Positions 28,305-43,269 are shown, counted from the first letter of the stretch. The stretch: 64,000 nucleotides of DNA from Amphirosellinia nigrospora (GCA_004123355.1 SCHM01000002.1:2728001-2792000), one strand, 5' to 3'. The notes: generated from the letters alone by a model not told the origin. A program made the numbers and translations.

Positions 28305-29001
28305 TTTTTTTTTTTATATATAAATATTTTTTTTTAATAGAAATTGTTTTTTTTTTTTATTAACTTATTTATAATATTTTTATTTATTAATTTATTTTAT
28401 TATTAAGCTTTGTTTTTCCTAGCTATTATCGAGTTATAAATTATAGTTTTAGTAAAAGCTTTAAATAGCTAAAGTTTTTAAAGTTTAACGATTCGATAAA
28501 AGTAAAAAATATTATTTATTTAGCGATTTTTGAGCTAAGGTTTTATGCCGGCGTATTATTTTAGTCCGAAATAAAGCTTATTATAGTAATATTTATTAAA
28601 AAGCTATTCGAAAAAACTATTAAATTAAAAAATAAAAAGTTTATATTTTTTACGTTAGTATATAATTTTAGCTATTAAATATAATAATAATATTTTGCTT
28701 AAAGTTTAAAGCTAAATATACGTTTTTATAACGTTATAAAATAATTATTTATTTAAACTATAATATATATATTATATTAAGCTATATATAATAAAATATA
28801 AACTAGCGCTAAATTAAAACTAGGACTTAGAATTAATTTTGCTTAAATTTTTATAAGTATTATAAAAACGAACTATATAATAGCGGTGCTCCGAACAGCA
28901 AAAAAAATAGTATTTAGCGTATATATAGGCCTGCTGCTTTTATAAGCTTTAAGGCTATTTATAGTTTCTTTTAAAGTATTATATATTATAGCAAGCTTAA
29001 A

Positions 29002-29145
29002 AAAACTAGGCTTATAAAAGCCAGGCTATTTTAAATTAAAGCTAGGCTATTTTAAACTAAAGCTAGGCCATCCTAAGCTAAAGCCAGGCTATTTTAAACT
29101 AAAACTAGGCTATTTTAAGCTAAAGCTAGGCTATTTTAAACTAAA
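29002..29145. repeat. 21-bp tandem repeat, six copies
   Basis: Six units of exactly 21 bp (GCTAGGCTATTTTAAACTAAA and variants) run from 29020 to 29145, with a partial copy ahead. The unit is a multiple of three and keeps more C and G than its surroundings. Confidence 0.88.
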
Positions 29146-30746
29146 ACGTTAGTTAAGCTATTATTTAAAAATTAATTCGGTACTTATTAAAAATTGTTTA
29201 AATTAAGCAAAAAAAAATTAAGCTTTAGTAGTTCTTTTGCTTATAGTAATATTTTTATAAAATAATTTAGTTAAAAATAATATAAAACGCTAATAATTAT
29301 TTAATATATTAATAAACGTAACGTTATTTTAATATATTAGCGGTTTTTTGCTAAATTATATAAAATAGCTCGTTTAATAATTAACGTTAAATAATCGAAA
29401 AATTTAAAATATATTAAAAAGCGGGTAAAACTATATATTATTTAGTATTTTAAAAATAAAATAAAAAAAGCTAATAAATACGAACTATTAAATTTTAGCT
29501 TTATTAAAATAATTATTAATAATAAATTATATAATTATAAAGCTATTATTATATTTTTATTATTATATTAAAACTATAGAACGTTTTTATTATAGTATTT
29601 TTTAGTAGTTATAGTATTTTATAATATAACGAAAAAAATTTTTTTTTTAATTATTATTAAAAGTTTATTTAAAAAAAATATTTTTGCTTTTTTTTTTTAA
29701 ATATTATTTTTTGCTTCGAAAAATAAAGTATAAATAAAAAATCTTTTAATTTTAGTTAATATTTTTTTTAAAACTTATAAAAATAAATATAATAAATAAA
29801 CCGAAAAATTTAAGCTAAATAAGCTTAATTTTAACTTTATAGAATTAATAATTTTATAATATATAATTTAAGAAAAAAAAATAAAAAAGCGCTAGCTAAA
29901 ACGTAAAATATATTATTAGCGATAATTTTAAGCTTTTTTATATTTTATTTAAAAAATACTTATTATTTATAGCTTTATATAAAAATATAACTATAATATT
30001 ATAATATTATTTAGTTTTAATAAATATTTTAATTAAACAAGTTTTAACCGGTTAAAAATTTCGATAAATTTTATTATATATAACTTTTAATTTAATATTT
30101 ATTAATAATATTTATTAAAACTATAATATAAAAAAGTTAGCTAAAATTTATAAGCAAATATTATTAGTATTTTTTTTATTTTTTTTAACGTTTTTATTTA
30201 AAAAATAAAAAAAAGTCTAGCTTTTTAAAAAAAAAGCGAAAAAGCTATATTAATATTTAAATTTTTTTAAAGTTTTTATAAAATTAAATATATTTTTTTT
30301 TAAAGCTATTTTATTTTAAACTATAAAAAAAAAACCTTAAGAAATTAATTAAAAATAACTAATTAAAATATATAAACTTTTTTAACTTAATAGATTTTAA
30401 TTATAGCTATAAATCTAAATAAAATAAAAACAATATTTAAATAGCTAAAAATTATTAATAAAACTAAAAGCTTAAACAAATATTATATAGCTTTTGTTAA
30501 AATTAACTATATTTTTATAAATTTTATAACGTTCGAACAAGCTTAAAAAACAAACTATAGTTTTATTTATTTATTTTTTACGGAAAACTTGGGCTATTTT
30601 TATACCCGGGCGTAAGCTATAGCTAAAAGTTTTATTTTTAATGCTTGCTCTAAGTTATTATAATCGCGATTATATAAAATAAAAAGCTTTTTTATATATA
30701 AAACGTATAAAAAAGACTTTTTTTTCTAAGTTTTATTTTAAAGCTA

Positions 30747-31560
30747 TTTATAAATATATTATAGATTTTAAAAAAAGTATTTATACTTAGGTTATATTTT
30801 CTAATATATATTTAATAAGCAGGCTTTAAACAATATATAAAAATATATATAAACTTTAAAAAAAATGTTTATACCTAGGTTATACTTTCTAATATATATT
30901 TAGCAAAGCAAGCTTTAAATAATATATAAAAATATATATAAATTTTAAAAAAATATTTATACTTAGGTTATATTTCCTAATAAACGTTTAGTAAAACAAG
31001 CTTTAAACGGTATATAAAAATATATATAAACTTTAAAAAAGTATAACTACTTAAGTTATACTTTTTAATAAACGTTTAGTAAAACAAGCTTTAAACAATA
31101 TATAAAAATATATATAAACTTTAAAAAAAATTTATATTTAAATTATATTTTTTAATAAACGTTTAATAAAATAAACTTTAAATAATATATAAAAAACATA
31201 TATAAACTTTAGAAAAAATATAATTATTAGGTTATATTTCTTAATAAACGTTTATTAAAGCAAGCTTTAAAACTTATATAAAAAACATATATAAACTTTA
31301 AAAAAAGTATAAATATTTAAGTTATACTTAATAAATTTAACGAAAAAAGCTTTAAAATCTATAAAAAAAATATATATACTTTAAAAAAATATAATACTTA
31401 AGTTATACTGCTTAATAAACGTTTAGCGAAAAAAGCTTAAATAATATATAAAAATAAATATATATTTTAAAAAAAGTATAACTACCTAGTTATATTTTAT
31501 AAAAACGTTTAGCGAAAAAAGCTTTAAAACATATAAAAAATATATATTAAGACTAAAAGC
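30747..31560. repeat. Tandem array of about 87-bp units, nine copies
   Basis: Each unit has an ATATATATAAACTTTAAAAAAA start, a CTTAGGTTATA middle and an AATAAACGTTTAG...AAGCTTTAAA end. Unit starts fall near 30747, 30838, 30927, 31015, 31103, 31190, 31279, 31362 and 31447. Later copies become shorter and more diverged. Confidence 0.88.
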
Positions 31561-31884
31561 TTAACGTTTAAATAGTATATTATTTATAAGTTAAATTAGT
31601 TTAACTTTGATTAAAATAGCGCAAGAACTACTTATATATTACGCAGGTCTAGGTTTAATATATTATACAATGCTATTAAAAGTTTGCTAAACATTGCATT
31701 ATAAAGCTAAAATAATCATATAAAGCTAATAAATTTTAAGCAAATATTAAACTAAACTTAAATATTAAAATATTTAGCTTTAATTATAAAAGTTTTTATT
31801 TAAGTTATATAGCTATAAAAAAAAATATAATAAAATTTATATTTAAAAGTAGTTTAATAAAAATAAAATATAACTAAAGCTTAT

Positions 31885-31950
31885 ATTTAAATATTTAAAA
31901 TTTAAAGTTTAATTTAGCTAATAATTTTTTCGGGTTTTTAAAAGCTTTAG
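31885..31950 (+). repeat. Internal copy of the block's right subterminal sequence
   Basis: The phrase TAAAGTTTAATTTAGCTAAT with its flanks matches 61470-61535 in the same orientation, the internal copy being the more RIP-mutated. This suggests two elements of the same family, or a former long terminal direct repeat. Confidence 0.6.
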
Positions 31951-34900
31951 TTTTTTATTTTAATTTTAATATAACTTTTATATTTTTAATTTATAGCCGA
32001 ATTTAAGATTTTTTTTTTATAAACTTTTTAAAATATAATCTTCGAAAAAGCTTAAGGCTATTTTAAATAATATAATAATAATATAATATATTTTAGCTTA
32101 CGAAAATAATCGAGGTAATAAGTTTTTAAGTCCTATAAATTAAAAGTCTATATAGCTTTTATAGCTAGGTTTTATAGCTAGTCGTATATAATAATAAAAA
32201 AAAAGAATTTTAAGCATTAAAAACATAAAATCTACTTTTTAAAGAATAAAAAATTAAATTTATAGCACTTTTAGCACTATTATTATTTATTAGTTAATTT
32301 AAACTATTTTAACTTTTATTTAATCCTTATTATAGCAAACATAAATATAACTAATAATATAGTAAAATAAAAAAAATTATTTTATTATTAAGCTATAATT
32401 AATTAAATAATAAACTAAACAGTTAATTTATTAAGCGTATTAATAAATAAATAAAGTTATAAATAATTTATAAAAATATATTAACTAGCTAACTATTTAA
32501 TTTATTAAGCTATTTTTTAGCTGCTATAATTGTTTAAAAAACTTTAACGCTTTATTATATTAATATAAATAAAAATATAAATAAAATATAAACCAAAATA
32601 TAAATAAAACGCGGGTAAATATAAAAAAAAAACGTATTTATTATAACTATTAATAAATTATATTATATATTAATAATATATATATTTTTATAAGTAATAA
32701 TAGTATAATAGAAAAACTAACTATATAGCTTTTTAATATTTATTTAATAATATATTTTTGCATAAACGCTTTTTTTATATTATTTCAAATATATTAAAAC
32801 TAGCAGCTAATATATATTATTTTAAACTTAACGTAGTTTTGTCGGTAAATAAATTATAATATATATTTTATACATTTTAAGTTTAATTTTAATAAATTTA
32901 TAAAAAGTTTTTATAATTAAATTATTATTAGCTATATATATAGTAATAAATATTAAAGCTACGCCGTTAAATAGTTTAAAATTAAGCGCTTTTATTTATT
33001 ATTATAAATTTTGCTTTTTTTTAGGCAAAAAAAATTATTAAAATGTATTATAAACTATAAATATTTTATATTAATATTTAAGTTTAAATAAATAGCGGAA
33101 TAATATATTTATAAATAATTTTAACTTTTTAATAAATAAATTATTTTAAAAGCTTTAAAAAAAATAGCTATAAATATTATTTAAAAAAGTTCTAATTAGT
33201 TTTATAAGCTAGTTTAATATAAAATTAAAATAATAAACCGATAAGTTTATAATAATAATAATATAAAAAAAAAAAGTTTAAAATTAAGAAAAAAAGCGTT
33301 TTTTTTAAACCGGATTTTAAAAAAAAAAAAAAAAAACAATAAATATTTTAGTTTTATTTTTTAATTTTTTATAAATCTAAATAATAATATATAATAATAT
33401 ACGCTAGCGTTATTTAGCTTTTTTATTAGCTATTATTTATATAATTGCCAGGAAAATTATATAATAATACGTTTTAGTTTATATATATATATTTAAATAT
33501 TTTTATATTTAGCTGTTTTATATAAAAATTATAATATTTTTATAAAAAAAATTATAAAGTAATAATAAATAGCCGGCGTTTTTTTACGCCCGCTATTATT
33601 ATATTAGCGCTAAAAGCTTAATAATTTTAAACGTTTTATATTTTTTAGCTTATTTTAAAAGTATATTAAATAGCGTTTTTTATAATATTAAATATAGTAT
33701 AGCTTTTAGTTATTATTTATAAAATAGCAAAAAAGCAAAAAAATAATAAGTTTTTTTTTATATAGCTTAGCTTTATTAGCGATTTTTAGTTTATGTTTAT
33801 TTTAAAAAACCTATTTAATATATAAAAGCTAATAATAATAATTGTTAGTTTTTATATTATAATTTTATAAAAATAAAATATAAATATTTATTATTATATA
33901 AATAACTAGTAAAGTTATTTTTGTAGCTTTATATAATTATATAGCTATATATAAAAGTTTTTTTGTTTAATCTGGTTTTTAATTTTTATAAGCATTTAAT
34001 ATAGCACTAAGTAATAAGCGCTATAATAAACGGTTGCTTTTTTTATTTTAACTAAAGCTAATATTTATAGCAGTTATTATTTATTTTTGTTTTTTAATAT
34101 ATATAGTTATTTTTGCGCTTTTTTTTACTGTTTAGTCCGATATTTTATATTTTAAAAGTTTAATTAAACTAAAATTATTTTAAAAAAAAACTAAGCTTTT
34201 TTTTATATCGGAAAAATTTTTTTTAATATTAGTTTTTTATCGACCTATATATTTAGTTTATATATACGATTAATTATTTTTTTAATTAAATAGTTTTAAT
34301 TAATTTTATTTTAGCTATTTTACGCTAAAGCTATTTATAAGCTAAACTTTATAATATATATATATAGCTTTTTTATATTTTATTATTTTATTTTATAGCG
34401 GTTTTAAAACGTTATATTTTATTAATTAATATATATTATTAAAAACTATTTTTAGTTTAATAAAATAATTTTTATAAAAATTTCTAAAAACTAAACGTTT
34501 TAACTTTATTAATATAAGCTTTTTTTATTTCGTAAATATATATTATTATTATTATTTTTAATAAATTAGCTTTTATATAAAAAAATAATTGTTCGGCCGC
34601 TTATTTACCCGTTTTAAAAAATTTAATAGTTTTATTAAATTTTTTATTTATTATAAATATAAACGTAAGCGTAAATATTTTGCTAATTAAAAACTTATAT
34701 AACGATTAATATTTAAACTACTTTTTTTTTTTTTTATTGTTTAGTTTATAATAAATAACGCTTTTAAAGCGTTTATATTATCGGCTATATATTAAAAGTT
34801 TTTTAAATATTTTATTTTTAGTAACGCGTATAATTTAATAATATATTTATACGTTAAATAAAGCTATATAAAAAAGTATTTAAGTTATAGCGGGCTATTT

Positions 34901-36283
34901 AGCTTTATAATATATTAAAAAATTATAATTTTAATTTTATTAAATATTTAAACTACAGATTAAAAGCTTTTAATAAAACTAAAAATTTAATTGTTTTTAT
35001 TTTTTAGTTTTTAATTTTATATTTTTTTTTATAATATTACTAAGATTTTATTATATAATTTTTTTATTTATTATTTAAAAATATATATTTTTTTTTTAAA
35101 GCTTTTTATTTAATACTAAGTTTTATAAGTATAATATTTATATTTAGAAATTTTTAATATTATTTTAATAATATATTGCTTTTTAAAATATATTTATAAT
35201 AGTTTCGGTTAAATTATTTATTTTATTAAATATATATAATTTTTTCAAAATAAAAAATATATTTTATTATTTTTAATATATTAATAATTTTAAAAATAAT
35301 AATATTTATATATAATATTAAAATAATAATATTAAAAATAATAGCTTTATTATTAATAAGCGTATTATTAAAAGTTAATATTTTTTATATATAAGTTTTT
35401 TTATGCTTAAAAATAAATATAAATAAAAAGCTAAAAATATTTTTATAGCTAATTAGCTAGATTTTATAGATAATATATTATTAACGAAGTTATATTAAAT
35501 ATATTTTATCGAAAAAAATAAGCTATAATTATATAGCGAATAAAAATAACTAAATAATTATTTAATATATTAAGGCTAAAAAAGTATAGCGTAAAAAAAT
35601 ATTAAATAAATATACTAAATAGTTAATAATAATGTATATTACGAAAGTTTTATTAGCTTTTTATAAATTTTTTATAAAAGTTATAAAATATAAAAAAAAA
35701 AAAAAAAAGCTATAATAATTATTAAGATTTTAGTTTTATATATAAAATATTATAATAGCTATTTTATTATTTATTTAAAAGTTTATTTTTTATTTTTTTT
35801 TTTTAATAATATATAATAAAATATATTAAAAGTTAAAAAATAATACTATTTTAAAAATTTTACTATATTTATTTCAAAAATAAGTTTTATATAAGCTTAT
35901 ATAAACGCGCTAAAAAGCTAAGTTTTATTTAAATATAAAGCAGCTAAAATAAATATTTTTAATATATAAAAAAAAACTATTAACTTATTATTAAAAACTA
36001 GTTAAAATTATATATAAAATATTATAGTTATAATAATTAATATAATTATATATTTTTATATAAATAATATAATTATAATATTATATTAAAAAATAATAAG
36101 TATATATTTTTTTAAGTTTATAAGTTTTATTTTTTTAATAGCGTTAAATTTTATATTAAATGTTTAAACGCTACGCTTTTGTTTAAATAAACAAAGTTAA
36201 ATATTATTTTTTTGCTATAATATAATATTATTAGTTTTAACGTTTTTATTTTTATTATTATAATTAATATTATTTTGTTATTA

Positions 36284-36332
36284 TTTCGTTATTATTATTG
36301 TTATTATTATTATTATTATTGTTGTTAGCTTA
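36284..36332. repeat. (TTA)n microsatellite
   Basis: An imperfect run of TTA/TTG triplets of about 16 units lies 200 bp from the left LTR. Confidence 0.8.
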
Positions 36333-36527
36333 TTATATTATTATCTAGCCCAAGTAGTATTATATAGCTTATTTAAGAAAGCGTTTTTATTTTATTAGTT
36401 AAACTAAAAAATAATTAATATATAATTTATTTCGAAATATTATTATATAAAATCTATAGCTATTTTAATTTTTTAATATATTAAACTATATAATAATTTT
36501 GAATTTTTTACTTAGATTTTAGTTATA

Positions 36528-36732
36528 ACTATTACACTTTACACAAAATAGAAAGCGTAGCTCTAAAATAGTGTTTATTCGTACTAAATCTACAAGTAAA
36601 AAAGGAATATATATAAAGAACCTGCGCAGCAGGTTCCGAGCTAAATACTATAGTGTAGCCCGCAAGGGCCATAGCCATAAAAATTACGGGTGCTATAGCA
36701 CCAGCTACTTAGCTAGCCACCACCCGTAACTA
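36528..36732 (-). repeat. LTR (3' LTR of the minus-strand Gypsy fossil)
   Basis: This 205-bp copy matches 43065-43269. It includes GCAGGTTCCGAGCTAAATAC and CTTAGCTAGCCACCACCCGT. It retains CpA/TpG far better than the interior. Confidence 0.9.
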
Positions 36733-39700
36733 CCCCCCCTTAAAAAAAAATAGCTTATTTCGAAATATCTACTATACTCGAACTAAGTACTTTCTAATAA
36801 AAAAAAATTACTTCAAGTTTTTACTAATTAATTAATCGCAAAGCTTTCGTTCCATAAATCATCGAACCAGTTTTTCTACACTTAATTATTATAAATCCCT
36901 AACATATTTGCCTTTATTAAACCCGCCTACGCTTTCTCTTCTTTAAACTTTATATAACTAATTTATTATTATCGCGTACAATAAGTTAAATTCATCCTTT
37001 ATAGCAGCTTCCTTTTATACGTTCAATCGTAATAACAGCCCCGCTATATCTAAGTTAAATTCGTAATACTTTTACAGCATTTTAGTACTATTTTTAAAAT
37101 TCTCGGCTAAATACTACTCATTATCCGCCTCTTATTTTTTCTACATAACCTAATATTATAGCTTATAGTAATAAATCTTAAATATACGTACTTTTTCAAC
37201 AACGAACTTTTCTTTATCGCTTTTAAGCTCTATTATTTTACCTTAAAGTTTTTACCGCTTACTCGGACAATAAATTATTTAAATACTTCTTAAAACAATC
37301 TATATAATATTTATTAGTCGCCCTCTAAAATAAAAATACTTCTAACGTAAAAATATTACTAATATTATATTCTTTAATCTTAAACTTTTACTACGTTATA
37401 AAATAATCTAGCTTATTAAACAGTTTATTAGTTTTCTAGGATTATTTTTTTTTAAAATAAAAATATAATCCCTTACGCCAAAATTAAAATTTTACGTCCT
37501 TAATTCGCCTATTGCGTTATATAATCCTGCGCATACGCTAAATATTATTTAGCAACTCTACATATTCCGCGATTTAACATATTCTATATTACGCGTTTCG
37601 CGCAAATTAGCTTCGCATCATAATAAATCGCATATCTTATTTTTAGCTATCTTATTCTCCTAGTCGAAATAAAACAGCATAAAAAAACCTATCTCTATTT
37701 CATAAAGTACCATACCCGTTAACTTATAAGCAGCGCAGCCTACGCATAATCTATAGCTAATATACAGTCTAACTAATTTTTAGTAATAATTTATATATAG
37801 CTTTAACCGCTAATTTAAATATTCGTTTATAATTTTAGCCTAGCTTACAGTTTTATAATACTAGCAAACGCCAATATATCACTACTCCTATAATTTTATA
37901 TAACTTATTTATAAAAAACAATATAAACTATAACCCTCGATTAAATATAAGCATAGTTAAAACGCTAAACATACAAAACGGGCCTTCGTAATATATACGC
38001 GCAACATTAGCTATAATAGCTTTATTATACACAGCATAGTTTATATACGTTTATTTAATCTATTTACTATAACAAGCGCGTTATTATAACTATATTATCC
38101 TTAAATATTTGTTTAAAATCAACTATATTTTTAAATTTTATTTAATATCGATAAAAAAGTTAGCTTTCTTAGCGTTTTATCCTTAAAACTTTTATAAAGC
38201 AGCATTTTATACAATTATCCATATATTTATTATAATCTTTATTAAGCCTAGCTAAATACTTTGCGCTAATAAATCGTCGCGTTTTATTTTTTTTTAAATA
38301 TATAGTTAGTATTTTATTATATACTTTAAATTAGTCGAATATAGAAATAAAAAAATTAAATATAACTAGCTTCTTTTAATATATAATTAGGTTATTTTTA
38401 AAACTCTAAAAGTTAAAATCGTCGCTTATATAAATACAAGCTTTTTAGCAATAGATTTTTATACTAAATATTATATAATTCTTAACTAAAGCCCAATCAA
38501 TTAATTAAAAACCTAATAATCTTTTAGCTTTTTATAAAGCAACAATATTAATACTATAGCCAAAAATTATATTATCTAAACTAGCGCGACTATACTTTAT
38601 ATAAGTTTAAAAAAAGTTAAATAGCGTTAAACTTTTTGCTTTTTTTTCTAAATACTTAGTTTTTTACTTACGCAACAATATATCAGCGATTATATTCTCC
38701 TTTTTTAAACAATAAATAATAAATAATACTCCAAAAATAAATAATTTATCCAGCTTACTATAAATTATATTATTTTTTTACTAAAGTATTTTAAAGCTTT
38801 ATAATTAATAATAACTAAAAATAGTTCTAATCGCGGTTTTTAATTAGTTTTAGCTACTACTCTTTTAACGTTAAAATAACAATAAACATTTCTTTATTAA
38901 ATATTCCGTAGTTTAACTTAGCATTATATAAAGTTTTAAAATAATAGCTTATAAAATACTATTTACTATTATTATATAATTATATAGCACTTTAGCAGCT
39001 ATTTTATTTAAAGCGTCCGTTTTTACCTTAATTAGCAGGCTATAATTATAATATCACAAAATTAGCAATAAAATTAAATATTTTTTAGCCTTTTAAACGC
39101 TTTATCGTACTTTATTATCCAATAAAACAGTTTATTTTTCTTAAAAATTTATTAAAAAATAATAATATAACTATATTTATAAACAAATTTACAATAAAAT
39201 TATAAAAGCCTAAAATAAATTATATACTTTTAATAATAATTAAAAGCGCTTAATTATATATTACTTATATTTTCTTAAAGTTTACTTATACGCCTTATAT
39301 ATTTATAATATACCTAAGGAATTTAGTTTCCGTAATATAAAATTCTAATTTTTTAAAATTTACTTATAGCCCAGTATCCTTTAGCTATTAAAAAACTTTT
39401 TTATATATATTTTATATTTTTTAAAATTATTTAAATAAATTAAGATATTATTTACATAAATACTATAAAAATCGTTAAAATAATTAAACAAAATATTATA
39501 TAATATATTACAAAAATAAAAATTTATTAATAAAGCTAAAAACAATATTTTATACTAATAAGCTTTATTTTAGTATAAAATATAATAAAATCTTTATCGC
39601 TAGCGCTTATCCGGATATAATAAAATGCTTAACGTACGTTAATTTTATAAAAATTTTCGCTTTAGCAATATAATAAAGTTTTTTTAATTAAAAGCAAAAA

Positions 39701-42700
39701 TAATAATCTTTCTATAAAATTTCGTTTAGTTTTTAATAATTAACATAAAATCTTAAACCGCTATTGTTTAGCTTAGCCACAAATAGCACCAAAGACGCGT
39801 AAAAAACGCCGCTAAGTTTAATAAAACCTTTATAAAAATTATCCACCAAATACTCCTCATAACTTCTAATTCGTTTAAAAATATTTTATACAAAAAGCTA
39901 TATCCTAAATCGTCAAATAACTTCTTTTGCAAATTCTATCTTATAGTTTACTTAAGGCCTATAAAAAACAAAATATTAGAATTTACTTTATTAAAAATAT
40001 AAAATAAGTTATAGTACTTTTAAATATAAGTTCTAAAGCCTTCTACTTAAAATCTTTATTTTTTTCGTCTAAAAAATCCTTAATTTTCGCTCCGCAATTA
40101 CCTTATTTTTTATAAACGCTAATAATTTATACTTGCCGTTCCGATTTATTTTTTAAATTATATTTTAAAAGCAATAATATTAATTCTAATTTTTTACGCT
40201 CGAACGTTATTTATATTAACCTATACCGTTTTACTATATTTAGTAAAGTTTATTAATATTTAACTTTTATTCGCTAAAAATAGTCGGGTTTTCTTATATA
40301 AATACTATTTGCCGCTTTTTATCCTTTTTTTTTTTAAAAAAAAAATAAAATAAAGTTCTTATTTAAGTTATATTATATTTTAGCTAAGTTTATAGCAATA
40401 AAATTACCCCGTTTTAATACTTACTATTCTTTAGTGCAAAGGTTTTTTATTATTATACTAAAGCAGCCACTTTTTAATATTTCTTTTTTTTATACTTCTA
40501 TTAAAGCCGGCGTTTTTCCGGTTAATATTACGTTAATATAATAAATAGCGCAAGCAAATATCTATTTTATTTATAACTATATTATATTCGCTATTTCTAT
40601 AAAATTAAATAAAAAATCTAATAGAAAAAACAAACTACGCTTTTTTATATTAGGAAAAACGTTATATTTTCGAACTATAATTATTCTAATATAATATTAA
40701 TATATTAAAAACGAATATAAAAACTTAACAAAAACTATAACCGTAAATTCGTAAAAATAATTAATAAGCTTATAAATATTTTAATTACCGCTATTACGTT
40801 ATATTTAACTACTTTTTTTAGTTTAAATTAATCGATAATAAATAAATTAAAATATTATATTATTTTTCAGCAAAAAACATACTTATACTTAAATATAAGC
40901 TCGCTCTTATATTTCCAAAAATATTACAAATAATTAATAAAAGTTTATTATATTATCGAACAAAAATTAAAAAAAGTTTCTTTCCGAAAAAGCTATTTAT
41001 AATATTATTTCTAACTATATATTTCTAAAAACTTCTTTAAGCAAAAGTTAATTTTTCTTAAAGTTAATTTTTTATTTATTTATTAAATCTTATTTTTAAT
41101 AGTTTTACCAACCGAAGGCATTTCTATCCGAGATAATACTTAATAAATAAATACGTACCTTTATTTAATAACTATTACTACTTTTAAAAAATATTCTTTA
41201 ATAATATAACCTAGCTACTTATAGTAAAAACATTTACTTTTTAAAATAAACTTATATATTTATTAAATATTAAACGTAAACCGCGCGTTATGCTTAAAAA
41301 CGTAAAAATACTAAAAATACAAATTATAAATTAATAATACTACGCCTAAAACCGGTGCCTTTACTACTACTATAATTAATAAAGTTCTACGCGTTATATA
41401 CCTTATAATTATATTACGTTTAAAATCTTTTAAATATATAGTATACTATTACATATAATACTTAAAAAACGCGTCGAAATTTATATTAAGTTAAAATACT
41501 CCGAAATAACTTTATTGCTTAGCACATAAAAAATTTATTTTTAAATTCTTTTTCTATTAGTTCGTAAATAGTTTTATTCGCTAACAAATTATATAAATTA
41601 ATTTTAAACGCGCCGAACTTATTTAATCGTTAAACATTGCTAATTTTTAATAGCTTTTTTTACTTTATCCGCAAAGTTAATATTTATATAACTATCCTAT
41701 AAATACTATAATAGTTAAGTCGAAATAACTAACTAATATATAAAGGTAAATAATAGCTAAATATAACTAAAGGTTAGTCGTAAAATATTACTTAAATAAA
41801 ACTTAATATTAACTATTATAGCCGAATTACCGGCAAACTAGTTTATATTATTCTTAATATAATTATTTATACAGTACTAAACCTTAAATATAACTTCGTT
41901 TTTCTTAAAATTATCGAAAAATAAATATATTAATCTTAATAGTTTTATAAATATTACTTTTATACAATCTATTCAAGTAAACTTAAAAGTTATACTACGT
42001 TAAAAAATTAAATCAACTATATATTAATTAAAATTATTTAATTAATCTTATAAACAATCGCAATCAATAATTATATCTATTAATTTACATATTAAGCGTT
42101 TTAATATATCTTAGTTAAAATTATACGTTATACAACTACTTTTAAGTATAGCACTTATATCAGCTAAAATACTATCGTTAAAAATTAAATTAATTCTTAC
42201 TTTAGCTTGTTTTAAAATATCCTTTAGCTTTTATACTTTATTTTTATAATTAAAGCTAAATATTTCTAAGTCCGTAATTTCTTCTATACTTTTATTAGCT
42301 AAATAGTAAGCCCATTCGATTATAACGTTAAAACGCTAACTTACAGCAATAAATAACTTATATAAATCGAATTTATTACCGATTAAAAAATTAATAAAAT
42401 TTTTTAAACTTAAATTCCTACTAAAATATATCGAAATTATTATAAAGCTTGCAAAACTTTTCTTTATTTATAAGTCCTAACGTTTTAAATATAGCTGCTT
42501 TAACTTTATCAGTTATAAAAGAAAATAAAAAAAAAATTATTACTTTTTAAATAATAAGCTATAAACTTTTCTAGCAGCTTATAAGTTAAATTAACTAATT
42601 TAGCTTTATTATTATAATAACGTTCTTTAATAAACTTTTCGCTATTAATTTAACAATTAAATTCTTTAACATATCTAACGAAATTATTTACTTTATTTTC

Positions 42701-43064
42701 GTTATCAATAATAACTATACTTTATTCTAGTATATTATATATAAAATAATAACAATAACTTATGTCTAGCTTTACTATAAAGTATTTTTTGTGTTTTAAA
42801 GCAAAAGCTTTAATTATATCTAAAAAAAAGCGTATTTTTTTATAAGCCTTTTTTTTAACTTTTGCACGTTTTTCTGCTAAGCATGCTATAATATATAATA
42901 TATTAATAAGTTAAAGTCTTAGCTAATATATAGCGCTAAATTAGATCTCATAGTTTAGTTAGATCTAAAAATATAAATCCTTTTATAAATATTATAACTT
43001 ATTAGTTAATTAGTAAGAAATAATTAAAAACAGTCTTTATACCTTAATAAATATTAACTTATAA

Positions 43065-43269
43065 ATTATTATACTTTATATAAAATAAAAAGCGTAGCTC
43101 TAAAATAGTATTTATTTATATTAAATTATAAGAAAAAAAAAGTATATATATAAAGAACCTACGCAGCAAGTTCCGAGCTAAATACTATAATGTAGCCCTG
43201 CAAGGGCCACAGCTACAAAGATTACAATGCTGTAGCACCAGCCACTTAGCTAGCCACCACCCGTAACTA
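43065..43269 (-). repeat. LTR (5' LTR of the minus-strand Gypsy fossil)
   Basis: This is the 205-bp partner of 36528-36732, ending in the same CCACCACCCGTAACTA. A target-site duplication is not certain. Confidence 0.9.

Larger units (their letters stand above)
26758..36527. other. RIP-degraded segment, no recognisable gene
   Basis: It is AT-rich throughout, with tandem arrays at 28.1, 29.0 and 30.7-31.6 kb. A duplicated phrase of about 60 bp stands at 26870-26990. The 31600-31710 stretch keeps more CpA and TpG than its surroundings and may be a fragment of an LTR or a non-coding element. Transposon origin is likely but no family can be named. Confidence 0.6.
36528..43269 (-). mobile_element. 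Ty3/Gypsy LTR retrotransposon fossil
   Basis: A 6.7-kb element with matching 205-bp LTRs lies on the minus strand. A polypurine tract (read on the minus strand as AAGGGGGG, 36733-36740) sits against the inner edge of the left, 3' LTR, which sets the orientation. Reverse-transcriptase remnants are recognisable on the minus strand around 39.2-39.5 kb, including the region of the catalytic YxDD box. The interior is ruined by RIP (probably hundreds of breaks) and is a fossil. LTRs are roughly 85% alike by eye, mostly transitions, so RIP prevents dating; it is old enough for RIP to have run near completion inside. Confidence 0.85.

Noticed and set aside
28123-31560. Regularly repeated units that could suggest a CRISPR-like array
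   Set aside because: Units are directly adjacent with no unique spacers and the genome is fungal; these are tandem repeats.
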